Shown here piece by piece: positions 1 through 8,183 of a stretch of 11,888 nt of DNA (within the stretch, counting starts at the first letter, position 1; each line of letters opens with the position of its first letter). Under the pieces are notes generated by a model. That model saw only the letters and a list, made by a program, of their open reading frames with translations, was not told the DNA's origin and made no database searches. Source of the stretch: Armatimonadota bacterium. GTDB lineage: Bacteria > Armatimonadota > SYMT01. The stretch is from NCBI GenBank assembly GCA_020696885.1, contig JAJFMS010000022.1, positions 1-11,888 of the forward strand, written 5' to 3'. A program made the translations under genes and the position numbers.

Positions 1-715
1 CGCCGGCCAGGAGGATCGCGTCGAACTCCTGGCGGAGCTGGTCCGCGGTGACGTCGTTCCCCACGTCCACGCCGGCCTTGAAGACCACGCCTTCCGCTTC
101 CATCTGGGTGATGCGGCGGTCCAGGTGCCGCTTCTCCATCTTGAACTCGGGGATGCCGTAGCGCAGGAGGCCGCCGATCGCGTCCGCGCGCTCGAACACC
201 GTCACCTCGTGGCCCACGCGGCGGAGCTGCTGCGCGGCGGCGAGGCCGGCGGGGCCGGAGCCGATCACGGCCACCTTCTTGCCGGTGAGCTTCTCGGCGG
301 CGGGCGGCTGCGGCTGCACCCAGTCCTTCTCCCAGGCGTAGTCAATGATGCTGACTTCCACCTGCTTGATGGCCACCGGGTCCGCATTGATGCCGAGGAC
401 GCAGGCGCTCTCACAGGGGGCGGGGCACAGCCGGCCGGTGAACTCCGGGAAGTTATTGGTGACGTGCAGGCGATCGATGGCGTCCCGCCACTTGTCGCGG
501 TAGACCAGGTCGTTCCAGTCCGGGATCAGGTTGCCCAGCGGGCAGCCCTGGTGACAGAACGGGATCCCGCAGTCCATGCACCGCGCGCCCTGCTGCTGCA
601 CCTTCACGAACGGGAAGAGATCATAAACCTCGTTCCAGTCCTTGATCCGCTCCGGCGCCGGCCGCTTCGGGTGGTCTTCGCGCTTGATTTCTAGAAATCC
701 GGTCGGCTTACCCAT
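1..715 (-). CDS. gltD: Glutamate synthase small (beta) subunit, N-terminal part; runs off the window
   Basis: This is the FAD and iron-sulfur subunit of NAD(P)H-dependent glutamate synthase, which takes electrons from NAD(P)H and passes them to GltB. About 238 residues are visible; the C-terminus lies beyond base 1. Residues 46-58 give Cys46, Cys49, Cys54 and Cys58 (CxxCxxxxCxxxCP), and Cys97, Cys101 and Cys105 form the second cluster, as expected for the two [4Fe-4S] sites of the family. The FAD dinucleotide-binding loop [10 protein letters not shown] is at 148-157. I chose the ATG at 715 because a GTGAGGA Shine-Dalgarno sits about 6 nt upstream; an in-frame ATG at 721 abuts that sequence and is spaced too closely. 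The gene follows gltB in the same direction but 379 nt away, and its start overlaps the end of a broken small frame (ATGGGTAA), suggesting translational coupling. Confidence 0.96.
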   Translation of the reverse strand, partial: MGKPTGFLEIKREDHPKRPAPERIKDWNEVYDLFPFVKVQQQGARCMDCGIPFCHQGCPLGNLIPDWNDLVYRDKWRDAIDRLHVTNNFPEFTGRLCPAPCESACVLGINADPVAIKQVEVSIIDYAWEKDWVQPQPPAAEKLTGKKVAVIGSGPAGLAAAQQLRRVGHEVTVFERADAIGGLLRYGIPEFKMEKRHLDRRITQMEAEGVVFKAGVDVGNDVTADQLRQEFDAILLAG

Positions 716-904
716 TGACATCCTCACTCTGCGCTATTCGCCGGGAATCATCGCTGATGCCCGCTTCTTTCAAGCGCCTCTCCAACTCTTCAATCGTTTC
801 GCCTCTGCCGGGAAGTAGACCGTGGCCGGGTTGCCGGCTGGCATATCGAGCGGATGGTCGAACCGAACGACCGTTCCGTCAGATCGCCCTCTCATCCACC
901 GCAT
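708..904 (-). pseudogene. Small frameshifted gene between gltB and gltD, function unknown
   Basis: Two protein-like frames abut here. The first opens at ATG 904 (a second in-frame ATG is at 895), after a G-rich stretch that could act as a Shine-Dalgarno. It reads through DGTVVRFDHPLDMPAG and TVYFPAE, then goes out of frame and stops at 770. The second frame, without a start of its own, reads ETIEELERRLKEAGI and ends at the TAA at 710-708. Adding one G in the GG of GCAGAGGCGAAA (about 800-810) would join them into about 65 residues. Its stop overlaps the gltD start by 8 nt, the usual geometry of coupled operon genes, which argues that it was once translated. The first part faintly recalls small antitoxin-type proteins with a 'D.P.DLPEG..V.V' pattern, but this is from memory and unproven. 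A sequencing error would turn it into an intact gene. Confidence 0.42.
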
Positions 905-999
905 CCCAACCCCCGCACAACTGATAATCCACCTGTGCTAAACGGAGGCTCCCAATAGCAAGCGGCAAGAAATGGGATGTGGAGCTAAAGGACGGCTGT

Positions 1000-1019
1000 G
1001 GGCACGCCGTGCCCCTACC
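1000..1019. repeat. Short inverted repeat, GTAGGGGCACGGCGTGCCC on the minus strand
   Basis: GGGCAC (1000-1005) and GTGCCC (1009-1014) form a 6-bp stem with a 3-nt loop, followed by CCTAC. Sequences of this look are often dispersed intergenic repeats in GC-rich and other bacterial genomes. Only one copy is present here, so its repeat nature is inference. The surrounding 905-1055 shows no convincing gene on either strand. Confidence 0.35.
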
Positions 1020-1055
1020 AATGCTCCACTACTCCAACACCCCGCGCCGAGAGTA

Positions 1056-1089
1056 CACCGATCCTGCATGTTTGCGCGCAGGATCGGTG
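1056..1089 (-). other. Strong hairpin just downstream of the gltB stop
   Basis: CACCGATCCTGC (1056-1067) and GCAGGATCGGTG (1078-1089) are a perfect 12-bp inverted repeat with a 10-nt loop. It begins 6 nt after the TAG of gltB. On the minus strand it is not followed by a run of T, so a classical intrinsic terminator is unlikely. A role as an mRNA 3'-end stabiliser or partial terminator that lowers gltD relative to gltB is an inference. Confidence 0.7.
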
Positions 1090-1094
1090 AGTAA

Positions 1095-4000
1095 CTACTG
1101 CGCTCCGGCCAGGGTGCCGCCGCCAATCGCTTCCAGGTCGCGCTTCTTCTGTTCCAGCAGCACGCGCTTGTAGTCTACCGGCATCACCTTGCGGAAGCTG
1201 GCCGCGGTGGCTTCCCAGTTGTCCAGCAGGCGCTGGGCCACGGTGCTGCCGGTGTAGTACACGTGCTGCTGCAGGAGGTCGCGCACCAGCGCCTGGTCCT
1301 CGGGATCGTCGAACGGGTCCACTTCCACCATCTCGGTGTTGAGCCGGGTGTGGAAGTCGCCGGCCTCGTCCAGCACGAAGGCCATCCCGCCGCTCATCCC
1401 GGCGCCGAAGTTGCGGCCGGTGCGACCGATCGCCACCACGATGCCGCCGGTCATGTACTCGCAGCAGTGGTCGCCGGTGCCTTCCACCACGGTGTGGACG
1501 CCGGAGTTGCGCACCGCAAACCGTTCGCCGGCCTTGCCGCGGATGAACGCCTTACCGGCCGTGCCGCCGTAGAGCGCTACGTTTCCGATGAGCACGTTCT
1601 CTTCCGGCACGAACGTGGCCACCCGCGGCGGGTAGACCACGATCTTCCCGCCGGAGAGGCCCTTACCCACGTAGTCGTTGGAGTCGCCTTCGAGGGTGAG
1701 CGTCATCCCGTGCGGGATGAACCCCCCGAAGCTCTGACCACCGGAGCCGCTGAACTTGATCCGGATTGTGTCTTCCGGCAGTCCGTCCCGCCCGTACTTC
1801 CGGGTGACCTCGCTGCCGAGGATCGTACCGACGGTGCGGTTGACGTTCCGGATCGGCCGCTCCAGCTCCGCGTTCGGGAGGTCGGCGGCGTCGCGGGCGC
1901 TCTCGATCCGCGTCTCGCCGTTCCAGTCCTGAACCGCGGGGCACCAGTTCACCTGGTAGGGCGCGTCCAGCACGGCGCGGATCTGCGGGTCGCGCAGCAG
2001 CTCCTGGTCCAGGGCGTTGTCGATCCCGTGGTCCTGCGTCTGGGTCTGGCGCACGGCCACGTCCGGGCCGACGTCCGGCCGGTAGAAGATCTTGCTGAAG
2101 TCCAGGCCCTTCGCCTTGTAGTGCTCGATCGCCTGCTTCATCTCCAGGAGGTCGCTGCGGCCGACCATCTCGTCGAGGTTGCGGAAGCCGAGCTGGGCCA
2201 TGATCTCGCGGAGCTCTTCGGCGATGAACATGAAGAAGTTCACCACGTGGTCCGCCTGGCCGGAGAACCGCTCGCGCAGCGCCGGGTTCTGCGTGGCCAC
2301 GCCCACCGGACAGGTGTCCAGGTGGCACACGCGCATCATGATGCAGCCCATCACCACCAGCGGCGCGGTGGCGAAGCCGAACTCTTCCGCCCCCAGCAGC
2401 GCGGCGATTGCCACGTCGCGGCCGGTCTTGAGCTGGCCGTCCGTCTGCACCCGGATCCGGTCGCGGAGCTTGTTGAGCACCAGGGTCTGCTGCGTCTCCG
2501 CCAGGCCCAGCTCCCACGGGATGCCTGCGTGCTTGATGGAGGTGAGTGGGCTGGCGCCGGTGCCGCCGTCGTGGCCGGAGATGAGCACCACGTCCGCGTG
2601 CGCCTTGGAGACGCCCGCCGCCACGGTGCCGACCCCCACTTCCGAGACCAGCTTCACGCAGATGCGGGACCGCGGGTTGCTGTTCTTCAGGTCGTAGATG
2701 AGCTGCGCCAGGTCTTCGATCGAGTAGATGTCGTGGTGCGGCGGCGGGGAGATGAGGCCCACGCCCGGCGTGGTGCCGCGGACCTTGGCCACCCATGGGT
2801 AGACCTTGTGGCCCGGAAGCTCGCCGCCTTCGCCGGGCTTCGCGCCCTGCGCCATCTTGATCTGGAGCTCGTCCGCGCTCACGCAGTAGGGGCTGGTGAC
2901 GCCGAACCGGCCGGAAGCCACCTGCTTGATGCGGCTGCGGCGGCTATCGCCGTTCTCTTCCGGGAACCAGCGCCCCGGGTCTTCGCCGCCCTCGCCGGTG
3001 TTGCTCCAGCCGCCGATGCGGTTCATGGCGATCGCCAGCGTCTCGTGAGCCTCGGCGCTGATGGAGCCGTACGACATCGCCCCGGTGGCGAACCGCTTCA
3101 CGATGCTCTCCGCCGACTCGACCTCGTCGATCGAGATCGGCGTGCGCTCCGCGAACTTGAAGTCCATCAGGCCGCGCAGCGTGCAGAGCCGCTTGCTCTG
3201 CTCGTCCACCCGCGCGGTGTAGTCTTTAAAGATGTCGTACCGCTTGCTGCGGGTGGCATGCTGCAGCCGGAAGACCGTCTCCGGGTTGAAGAGGTGGTAC
3301 TCACCCTCGCGCCGCCACTGGTAGTTGCCGCCCCAGGCGAGCAGGTCCGGACCGGCGTGGCGATCCGGGAAGGCGCGCTTGTGGTGCGCCAGCACCTCGG
3401 CGGTAATCTCTCCCAGCCCGATACCGCCGATGCGGGAGGCGGTCTTCGTGAAGTACCGCTCCACGAACGCCTCGTTGAGGCCGATCGCCTCGAAGATCTG
3501 GGCGGCGCGGTAGCTCTGCACCGTGGAGATGCCCATCTTGGACATCACCTTGACCACGCCCTTGTAGACCGCCTTGATGTAGTTGGCGACCGCCTTCTTG
3601 TGGTCGATCCCTTCCTTCAGGAGGCCCTGGCGGATCATGTCGTCCAGGCTCTCGAACGCCACGTAGGGGTTGATGGCGCCCGCGCCGTAGCCGAGGAGCA
3701 GGCAGAAGTGGTGCACCTCGCGGGCGTCGCCGCTCTCCACTACCAGGCCCACCTTGGTCCGCGCGCCGGTGCGCACGAGGTGATGGTGCAGACCGGCCGT
3801 GGCCAGCAGGGACGGGATCGGCGCCCACTCCCCATCCACGCCGCGATCCGACAGGATCAGGACGTTGCAGCCGTTGGCGATCGACTGGTTGGCGCGCTCG
3901 AACAGCTCGTCCAGCGCCCGCTCCAGGCCGGCGGCGCCCTCTTCCGCCCGGAACAGCGCCGGGAGGATACACGAGGTGAAGCCGCGGGAAGCCTCACCGC

Positions 4001-5756
4001 CGTCCAGCAGCTTCAGCCGGGCCACCTCATCGTTGTCGATGATGAAGCTCTCCAGCCGGATCTGGCGCGCGGCGTTCGGCTGCGGCTCCAGGAGGTTGCC
4101 TTCCGGCCCCAGGTTCGTGAGGACTGAGGTGACGATCTCCTCGCGGATACAGTCCAGCGGCGGGTTGGTCACCTGCGCGAAGAGCTGCTTGAAGTAGTTG
4201 TACAGCACCTGCGGCTGATCCGAGAGCACCGCCAGCGGCGTGTCCGTGCCCATGGAGCCGATCGCCCAGATGCCGTTGGTCGCCATCGGGCCGAGGATGT
4301 ACTTCTGGTCCTCCAGCGTGTACCCGAACGCCTGCTGCCGGTGGAGCAGCGTGTCGTGGTCCGGCTCCGGCACGGCCGGGGCGGTGGGCAGCTCTTCCAG
4401 GGAGACCAGGTTGTCCCGCAGCCATTCGCCGTACGGGTGCTCCGTGGCAAGCTGGTGCTTCAGCTCCTCGTCGCCGACGATCCGGCCCTGCGCCATGTCC
4501 ACCAGGAACATGCGGCCCGGCTCCAGGCGGCCCTTGGTGACCACGTCTTCCGGCTTGATCTCCGGCAGCACGCCGGCCTCGGAAGCCATGATGACCAGAT
4601 CGTCCTTGGTCACCCAGTAGCGGGAAGGGCGCAGGCCGTTGCGGTCCAGCGTGGCGCCGATGGTGGTGCCGTTGGTGAAGCCGATGGAAGCGGGGCCGTC
4701 CCAGGGCTCCATGAAGGCGGAGTGGAAGGCGTAGAAGTCCTTCTTCTCCTGGGACATCGTCTCGTGATGCTCCCAGGCCTCGGGCACCAGCATCATCATG
4801 ACGTGGGCCGGGCTGCGGCCCGCCTTCATGAGCAGCTCCACCACGTTGTCCAGGGTGGCGGTGTCCGAGAGGCCCTCGCGGGTGACCGGCAGGATCTTCT
4901 CCAGGTCGCCCTCGTCGAAGACGGAAGAGGTCATCAGGGCCTGCCGGGCGCGCATCCAGTTGATGTTGCCGCGCAGGGTGTTGATCTCCCCGTTGTGCGC
5001 GATCATCCGGTACGGGTGCGCCAGCTCCCAGCTCGGGAAGGTGTTGGTGCTGAAGCGGGAGTGGTAGAGACAGAGGGCGCTGTCCAGCCGCTCGTCGCTG
5101 AGGTCCGGGAAGTAGTGGTCCACCTGCTCGGGCGTGAGCATGCCCTTGTAGACCATCGTCTGGCACGAAAGGCTGGGGAAGTAGAAGTACTCGCTACCCG
5201 CGATGCCGGACGCGGCGATCTCGTTCTCGAACCGCTTGCGGATGACGTACAGCTTCCGCTCGAAGTGGTCCGCGTCCCGGATGGCATCGCCCCAGGCCAC
5301 GAACGCCTGCTCCATGTCCGGCTCCACGTCCAGCGCCGTCTGGCCCAGGCTGCTGTTGTCCACCGGCACCGGGCGCCAGCCCAGGAACCGCTGCCCCTCT
5401 TCGGCGACGATCCGCTCGAAGAGTGCCTTGCCTTCGGCCTTCGGGGCATCGCCCTTGGGCATGAACAGGGTGCCGGCGCCGTAGCGGCCGGTCTCGGGCA
5501 GGGTGATGCCCAGGGCCGGGCACACGTCGCGGAAGAACGCGTCGGGGAGCTGGATCAGGATTCCGGCGCCGTCCCCGGTGTTGATCTCGCAGCCGCAGGC
5601 GCCGCGGTGGTCGAGGTTGATCAGCGCGCGGATCCCGTCGCGCACCAGCTTATGAGACTTCTTGCCCTTGAGATGGACAAGGAAGCCGACGCCGCACGCG
5701 TCGTGCTCATAAGCGGGGTCGTAGAGTCCCTGCTTCGCGGGAAGTCCGGCGGCCAT
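1095..5756 (-). CDS. gltB: Glutamate synthase large (alpha) subunit
   Basis: This complete 1553-residue protein has the usual length of the family. It hydrolyses glutamine, channels the ammonia to 2-oxoglutarate, and uses electrons from GltD to form glutamate. Cys21 (HDACGVGF) is the N-terminal nucleophile of the class II glutamine amidotransferase domain (about 21-420), implying removal of a 20-residue propeptide. A central domain (about 465-765) and an FMN-binding synthase domain (about 830-1205) follow. Cys1138, Cys1144 and Cys1149 ([13 protein letters not shown]-x5-C-x4-C) ligate the [3Fe-4S] cluster. The glycine-rich beta-helix domain lies at about 1255-1500 ([14 protein letters not shown] and similar). 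The ATG at 5756 is chosen because AGAGGA ends 6 nt upstream; the more upstream TTG at 5771 overlaps that site. gltB is followed at a distance by gltD and preceded by a long structured leader. Confidence 0.98.
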   Translation of the reverse strand: MAAGLPAKQGLYDPAYEHDACGVGFLVHLKGKKSHKLVRDGIRALINLDHRGACGCEINTGDGAGILIQLPDAFFRDVCPALGITLPETGRYGAGTLFMPKGDAPKAEGKALFERIVAEEGQRFLGWRPVPVDNSSLGQTALDVEPDMEQAFVAWGDAIRDADHFERKLYVIRKRFENEIAASGIAGSEYFYFPSLSCQTMVYKGMLTPEQVDHYFPDLSDERLDSALCLYHSRFSTNTFPSWELAHPYRMIAHNGEINTLRGNINWMRARQALMTSSVFDEGDLEKILPVTREGLSDTATLDNVVELLMKAGRSPAHVMMMLVPEAWEHHETMSQEKKDFYAFHSAFMEPWDGPASIGFTNGTTIGATLDRNGLRPSRYWVTKDDLVIMASEAGVLPEIKPEDVVTKGRLEPGRMFLVDMAQGRIVGDEELKHQLATEHPYGEWLRDNLVSLEELPTAPAVPEPDHDTLLHRQQAFGYTLEDQKYILGPMATNGIWAIGSMGTDTPLAVLSDQPQVLYNYFKQLFAQVTNPPLDCIREEIVTSVLTNLGPEGNLLEPQPNAARQIRLESFIIDNDEVARLKLLDGGEASRGFTSCILPALFRAEEGAAGLERALDELFERANQSIANGCNVLILSDRGVDGEWAPIPSLLATAGLHHHLVRTGARTKVGLVVESGDAREVHHFCLLLGYGAGAINPYVAFESLDDMIRQGLLKEGIDHKKAVANYIKAVYKGVVKVMSKMGISTVQSYRAAQIFEAIGLNEAFVERYFTKTASRIGGIGLGEITAEVLAHHKRAFPDRHAGPDLLAWGGNYQWRREGEYHLFNPETVFRLQHATRSKRYDIFKDYTARVDEQSKRLCTLRGLMDFKFAERTPISIDEVESAESIVKRFATGAMSYGSISAEAHETLAIAMNRIGGWSNTGEGGEDPGRWFPEENGDSRRSRIKQVASGRFGVTSPYCVSADELQIKMAQGAKPGEGGELPGHKVYPWVAKVRGTTPGVGLISPPPHHDIYSIEDLAQLIYDLKNSNPRSRICVKLVSEVGVGTVAAGVSKAHADVVLISGHDGGTGASPLTSIKHAGIPWELGLAETQQTLVLNKLRDRIRVQTDGQLKTGRDVAIAALLGAEEFGFATAPLVVMGCIMMRVCHLDTCPVGVATQNPALRERFSGQADHVVNFFMFIAEELREIMAQLGFRNLDEMVGRSDLLEMKQAIEHYKAKGLDFSKIFYRPDVGPDVAVRQTQTQDHGIDNALDQELLRDPQIRAVLDAPYQVNWCPAVQDWNGETRIESARDAADLPNAELERPIRNVNRTVGTILGSEVTRKYGRDGLPEDTIRIKFSGSGGQSFGGFIPHGMTLTLEGDSNDYVGKGLSGGKIVVYPPRVATFVPEENVLIGNVALYGGTAGKAFIRGKAGERFAVRNSGVHTVVEGTGDHCCEYMTGGIVVAIGRTGRNFGAGMSGGMAFVLDEAGDFHTRLNTEMVEVDPFDDPEDQALVRDLLQQHVYYTGSTVAQRLLDNWEATAASFRKVMPVDYKRVLLEQKKRDLEAIGGGTLAGAQ

Positions 5757-5762
5757 GCTGAT

Positions 5763-5768
5763 TCCTCT
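5763..5768 (-). promoter_or_regulatory. Ribosome binding site of gltB
   Basis: AGAGGA on the minus strand lies 6 nt before ATG 5756. It settles that start over the in-frame TTG at 5771, which would place the Shine-Dalgarno inside the coding sequence. Confidence 0.8.
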
Positions 5769-5927
5769 CAACTCGATCGTTATTTAGGGTTCAGTTGCTT
5801 CGGCGACCGCGACGCTGGGGTCCTCCGGGGTAATGCTTTGTGCGTGGCTCCTCGCGGAGGTCTGGGGACTCCGGATCGCGCTGCACTTTATCGGATGTAA
5901 ATCTGTATCACACCCGGCAAGAATTGC

Positions 5928-5991
5928 TCGGTTGGCAGGGCTCCAAGAACCGAAAATGGGCAGCGGTCCGTACGTGCGGAACCCGCTGCCC
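5928..5991 (-). terminator. Terminator-like hairpin(s) in the glt leader
   Basis: GGGCAGCGG (5958-5966) pairs perfectly with CCGCTGCCC (5983-5991). The stem continues inward with TCCG/CGGA (5967-5970 with 5977-5980) past a 2-nt bulge, closing on a 6-nt loop. In the minus-strand transcript the stem is followed by ATTTTCGGTTCTTGG, a modest U-rich tract. A second, weaker 6-bp repeat, TCGGTT/AACCGA (5928-5933 with 5948-5953), overlaps this tract. It lies about 200 nt before gltB and about 105 nt after the predicted transcription start. It could be an attenuator for gltB or the end of a short independent RNA of about 150 nt. The stem is seen; the termination activity is inferred. Confidence 0.5.
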
Positions 5992-6009
5992 TGCGCTGGG
6001 CTGATCTGG

Positions 6010-6027
6010 CGCGCCGCCGTTGGCGCG
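6010..6027 (-). other. Leader hairpin directly after the mini-ORF
   Basis: CGCGCC (6010-6015) and GGCGCG (6022-6027) form a 6-bp GC-only stem with a 6-nt loop. It begins immediately after the TAA of the leader mini-ORF (6030-6028) and precedes the terminator-like stem at 5958-5991. That order resembles a pause or attenuator arrangement. Confidence 0.45.
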
Positions 6028-6066
6028 TTATCGATGCAGGGTAACTGTTCTTTGAAAATGCTCCAT
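6028..6066 (-). CDS. Candidate 12-residue leader peptide upstream of gltB
   Basis: ATG at 6066 opens the frame MEHFQRTVTLHR, which ends with TAA at 6030-6028. A strong GAGGAGG Shine-Dalgarno ends 9 nt before the ATG. The mini-ORF begins about 32 nt after the predicted start of transcription from the promoter at 6106-6134 and is followed at once by a GC-rich hairpin. It contains one Glu and one Gln, but no run of regulatory codons such as those of the trp or his leaders, so classical ribosome-stalling attenuation is not shown. CCTCC near the predicted RNA 5' end could pair with GGAGG and hide the binding site. An ORF this short may arise by chance; the support is its position and its ribosome binding site. 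Confidence 0.35.
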   Translation of the reverse strand: MEHFQRTVTLHR

Positions 6067-6105
6067 CCCGGCAAGCCTCCTCGCTTGGGCCGAGAGCGGA
6101 GGACC

Positions 6106-6134
6106 AATATAGCAAACCCGATACACGAAGTAAA
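6106..6134 (-). promoter_or_regulatory. Sigma-70-type promoter driving the glt leader
   Basis: On the minus strand TTTACT (6134-6129, 4 of 6 matches to TTGACA) and TATATT (6111-6106, 5 of 6 matches to TATAAT) are separated by exactly 17 nt. Transcription would start near 6099-6097, giving gltB a leader of about 340 nt. This is the best promoter-like sequence in the intergenic region and points toward gltB. Confidence 0.6.
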
Positions 6135-6455
6135 GAGGGGCGTTTTCGCAACCAGGGGCTACCTGGGCAATCAACCGCCGCGACTGGCCGTGCGGCGCCG
6201 GGCCGCGGGCTTGCAGGCCGCATTGACGACGGCCCAATTGTCATGCTAAAAGCCACCCTACCGGCCCTTGCTCGAAAGGCAGGCAATGCTCACCGGAGCG
6301 ACCGCTCGAATTCGGTCTTTGGACCGCCGGTACGGTGGTGGCGAGTCTAGGTAGGCTATCTGAATACCAGGTAATAGTTTAGGTAGTATCTCGACCTTCG
6401 GCGGCTGGCGGATGATTCCGAATGCACCCTCCGCCGGTAATATGTGGGAGGTCTC
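6135..6455. other. Divergent intergenic region with short direct repeats
   Basis: No convincing gene is seen in these 321 nt between the glt promoter and the plus-strand gene. TAGGTAGGCTATCT (6348-6361) is nearly repeated as TAGGTAGTATCT (6380-6391), starting 32 nt later, with a related AGGTAATAG (6369-6377) between. The spacing of about three helical turns would suit a regulator binding site ahead of the 6456 gene, but this is inference. I found no clear -35/-10 pair for that gene; a weak TAGTAT lies at 6385-6390. Confidence 0.4.
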
Positions 6456-7022
6456 ATGGCGTCGCTCGAGGCTGCCGATCGATACTTCAGCGAGAAGAGC
6501 TACTCCCACGCGGCGGAGCAGTACGCCGCGCTGCTCGAGGCGGCTCGCGTGCCGAAGCCGCAGATTCCGGAGGTCCGGCTTCGCCTGGGCGAATGCTATG
6601 CCCGGATGGAGAAATGGGACCAGGCAGTCCGGCATGCTTTGAGCTTCGCGGTGGAGTACCGCGGCACGGAGTGGGCGCCGGCGGGGCTGCACTGGCTGGG
6701 CCGGCTCTTCGTGGGACTCCCGGACTCGGCGCAGCGGGAAGTGTACACGGCGCCGGATGGAAGCCGCTCCGCCGGGCCGCTACTCTTCTCCGGTGAGGCG
6801 GTGACGCCTGCCGAGAACGCGGAGCTGGTGTGGGTCCACTGCGCGGAACAGAAGCCCGCCAACGCGCTGGCCGCCTTGGAAGCCGCGCTCCACCACCTGG
6901 GCGCCGTCCCATCCGTCCGCCGCCCAGGTGGTGGAGCAGATCCACCTGGGCTTCGACCTGGCGCGGGTGCTGCAGCCGTTCCTGCCGGAGTGGTGCGCCA
7001 CCGAAGAGTGGCGCACCGGTGA
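6456..7022 (+). CDS. N-terminal TPR-like part of a frameshifted alpha-2-macroglobulin family gene
   Basis: ATG 6456 is chosen because GGGAGG (6446-6451) precedes it by 4 nt; a GTG at 6444 is in frame and a TAA at 6438 bounds the frame. Residues 4-70 look like two TPR-type helix pairs (ADRYFSEKSYSHAAEQYAAL, then VRLRLGECYARMEKWDQAV). Such repeats occur at the start of large bacterial alpha-2-macroglobulin relatives. The protein sense holds to about residue 149 (HHLG, base 6902). After that the frame becomes Arg/Gly/Pro-rich noise up to 7022, while the sensible sequence continues in the next frame as PSHPSAAQVVEQIHLGFDLA. One extra base near 6899-6904 therefore breaks the gene. No signal peptide is present, unlike the secreted or lipoprotein members. 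I read this and the 6928-8106 frame as one broken gene; a separate small TPR protein is the alternative. Confidence 0.6.
   Translation: MASLEAADRYFSEKSYSHAAEQYAALLEAARVPKPQIPEVRLRLGECYARMEKWDQAVRHALSFAVEYRGTEWAPAGLHWLGRLFVGLPDSAQREVYTAPDGSRSAGPLLFSGEAVTPAENAELVWVHCAEQKPANALAALEAALHHLGAVPSVRRPGGGADPPGLRPGAGAAAVPAGVVRHRRVAHR
6887..6937. repeat. Perfect 17-bp inverted repeat at the frameshift
   Basis: GCTCCACCACCTGGGCG (6887-6903) and its exact reverse complement (6921-6937) flank a 17-nt spacer. The extra base that breaks the frame of the A2M-like gene falls at the inner end of the left arm. Long GC-rich hairpins promote template-switch mutation and also sequencing errors. Confidence 0.9.
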
Positions 7023-8106
7023 TGGACCGGATCCGGACATTGCCGCAGAGGAGCCATACCGGCTCGAGTGGCCGCAGCCGCGCAAGGTGCTCTATCTATA
7101 TGCTCGCGCGCGGGCGCTGGGAGGGGACGTGCTTCCGGGAGGCTACTGGTGGTGGGAGCACAACCGGGTCGAGACGGCCGCCGCTGCCCTGGAGGCGTAC
7201 CTCGCCGTCGATCCCACGTCACCCGTCCCGGCGCTGCTGGTGCGGTGGCTGGTGCGGAACCGGCGCGGCGCGGCGTGGAGCTCCACGCGAGAGACGGCGC
7301 TGGCCGTGCAGGCGCTGGTGGCGTATGCGCGCGCTACCGGCGAGCTGACGCCGGACTGCACCCTCACCCTGGACCTGGAAGGACGGGCCGGGGCCGAGTA
7401 CCGCTTCGACGCCGCGAACGCGCTCACCGCGGACGCTCTGTTCGTGGTGCCGGACACTCATCTGCAGACGGAAACCCAGACGCTTACGCTCCGCCGGCAG
7501 GGAACCGGAACGGTCTACTACACCGTCCTGACCCGCTACTTCTCCGAGGAAGACCCGATCCTCGCCAGCAGCGCGGGCATCGGAATCGACCGGCGCTTCT
7601 ATCGCATCCACCCCGCACCCGCGAGCACGCCCGCCTCCACGGAGCAGGAGCCGGTGACCGGACCCCGGCCGAACCCATTCCTCACCGGGGACTTCTCGCT
7701 GCTGGAGCCACCCCTGGATCCGGTGGGGGAGCCGGAGGAGCCGGTGGGCCCGGTGCGGGTGCCGATCCTTCCGGGCGACCCGGTGGAGAGCGGGGAGTTG
7801 CTGGAGGTGGAGCTACTCCTGCAGGCAGACAACGACTACGGCTACCTGCTGATCGAGGACATCAAGCCGGCCGGCTGCGAGGCGGTAGAGCAGCGGAGCG
7901 GCTACCGGTGGGACCAGGCCGGCGCCTACGTGGAGTACCGGGATACGAAGGTGGCGTTCTTCCTGCAGCGCCTGACGCAGCTTACCTACCAGGTGCGAGC
8001 CGAGGCGCCGGGCCGGTTCCGCGTGCTCCCGGTGCAGGGCTTCGCGATGTACGCCCCCGAGATCCGAGCGCTCTCCGATGAGCAGCGGCTCCAGGTGCGG
8101 GAGTAG
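6928..8106 (+). CDS. C-terminal part of an alpha-2-macroglobulin family protein, centre deleted
   Basis: The open frame of 392 codons begins at a GTG without a ribosome binding site and most likely continues the 6456 frame after a one-base shift. Residues 2-76 still look like the family's N-terminal helical region (VEQIHLGFDLARVLQPFLPEW; ending GGYWWW). From about residue 77 it resembles the end of the thioester domain (VETAAAALEAYLAVDPTSP; SSTRETALAVQALVAY). A CUB-like segment follows (about 145-226), then a Pro-rich linker (229-285) and a complete C-terminal receptor-binding-like domain (290-392; DNDYGYLLIEDIKPAG, MYAPEIRA). The macroglobulin domains, bait region and thioester Cys-Gln that should lie between are absent, so covalent protease trapping is not possible. 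The join probably falls near 7140-7160. Homology to the A2M family is from pattern recognition and I am fairly sure of it; whether this is a decaying remnant or a functional mini-protein is open. Confidence 0.75.
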   Translation: MVEQIHLGFDLARVLQPFLPEWCATEEWRTGDGPDPDIAAEEPYRLEWPQPRKVLYLYARARALGGDVLPGGYWWWEHNRVETAAAALEAYLAVDPTSPVPALLVRWLVRNRRGAAWSSTRETALAVQALVAYARATGELTPDCTLTLDLEGRAGAEYRFDAANALTADALFVVPDTHLQTETQTLTLRRQGTGTVYYTVLTRYFSEEDPILASSAGIGIDRRFYRIHPAPASTPASTEQEPVTGPRPNPFLTGDFSLLEPPLDPVGEPEEPVGPVRVPILPGDPVESGELLEVELLLQADNDYGYLLIEDIKPAGCEAVEQRSGYRWDQAGAYVEYRDTKVAFFLQRLTQLTYQVRAEAPGRFRVLPVQGFAMYAPEIRALSDEQRLQVRE

Positions 8107-8183
8107 CGCTATTACCGGGTAGTCCGGCATCCGGTGCCCGTCCTGAACCCCCAGAAGCCAGGGCGCCCCGCCTGTAGTAGGTA

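Noticed and set aside
1263..4127. Very long plus-strand open frame opposite gltB (also 4341-5900 on the plus strand)
   Set aside because: It mirrors the codons of gltB on the other strand; its product is rich in His, Arg and Val with no family resemblance. Such antisense frames arise from high GC at third positions.
5896..5912. TGTAAATCTGTATCACA, resembling a CRP/FNR-type site upstream of gltB
   Set aside because: The half-sites are imperfect and the spacing is 1 nt off the usual; no nearby promoter supports it.
6028..6237. 69-codon minus-strand frame starting at 6237 and sharing the end of the mini-ORF
   Set aside because: The predicted promoter at 6106-6134 lies inside it and it has no credible ribosome binding site; only the last 12 codons, with GAGGAGG upstream, are placed sensibly.
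5833..6249. Plus-strand open frame of 138 codons across the glt leader
   Set aside because: It has no ribosome binding site, its product resembles no protein, and it runs antisense to a good promoter and several hairpins.
6840..6851. CAEQ in the TPR-like part, matching the CxEQ thioester motif of alpha-2-macroglobulins
   Set aside because: The conserved PYG/PxG context before the Cys is missing, it lies in the N-terminal helical region ahead of the deleted macroglobulin domains, and the following residues fit a TPR helix. It is probably chance.
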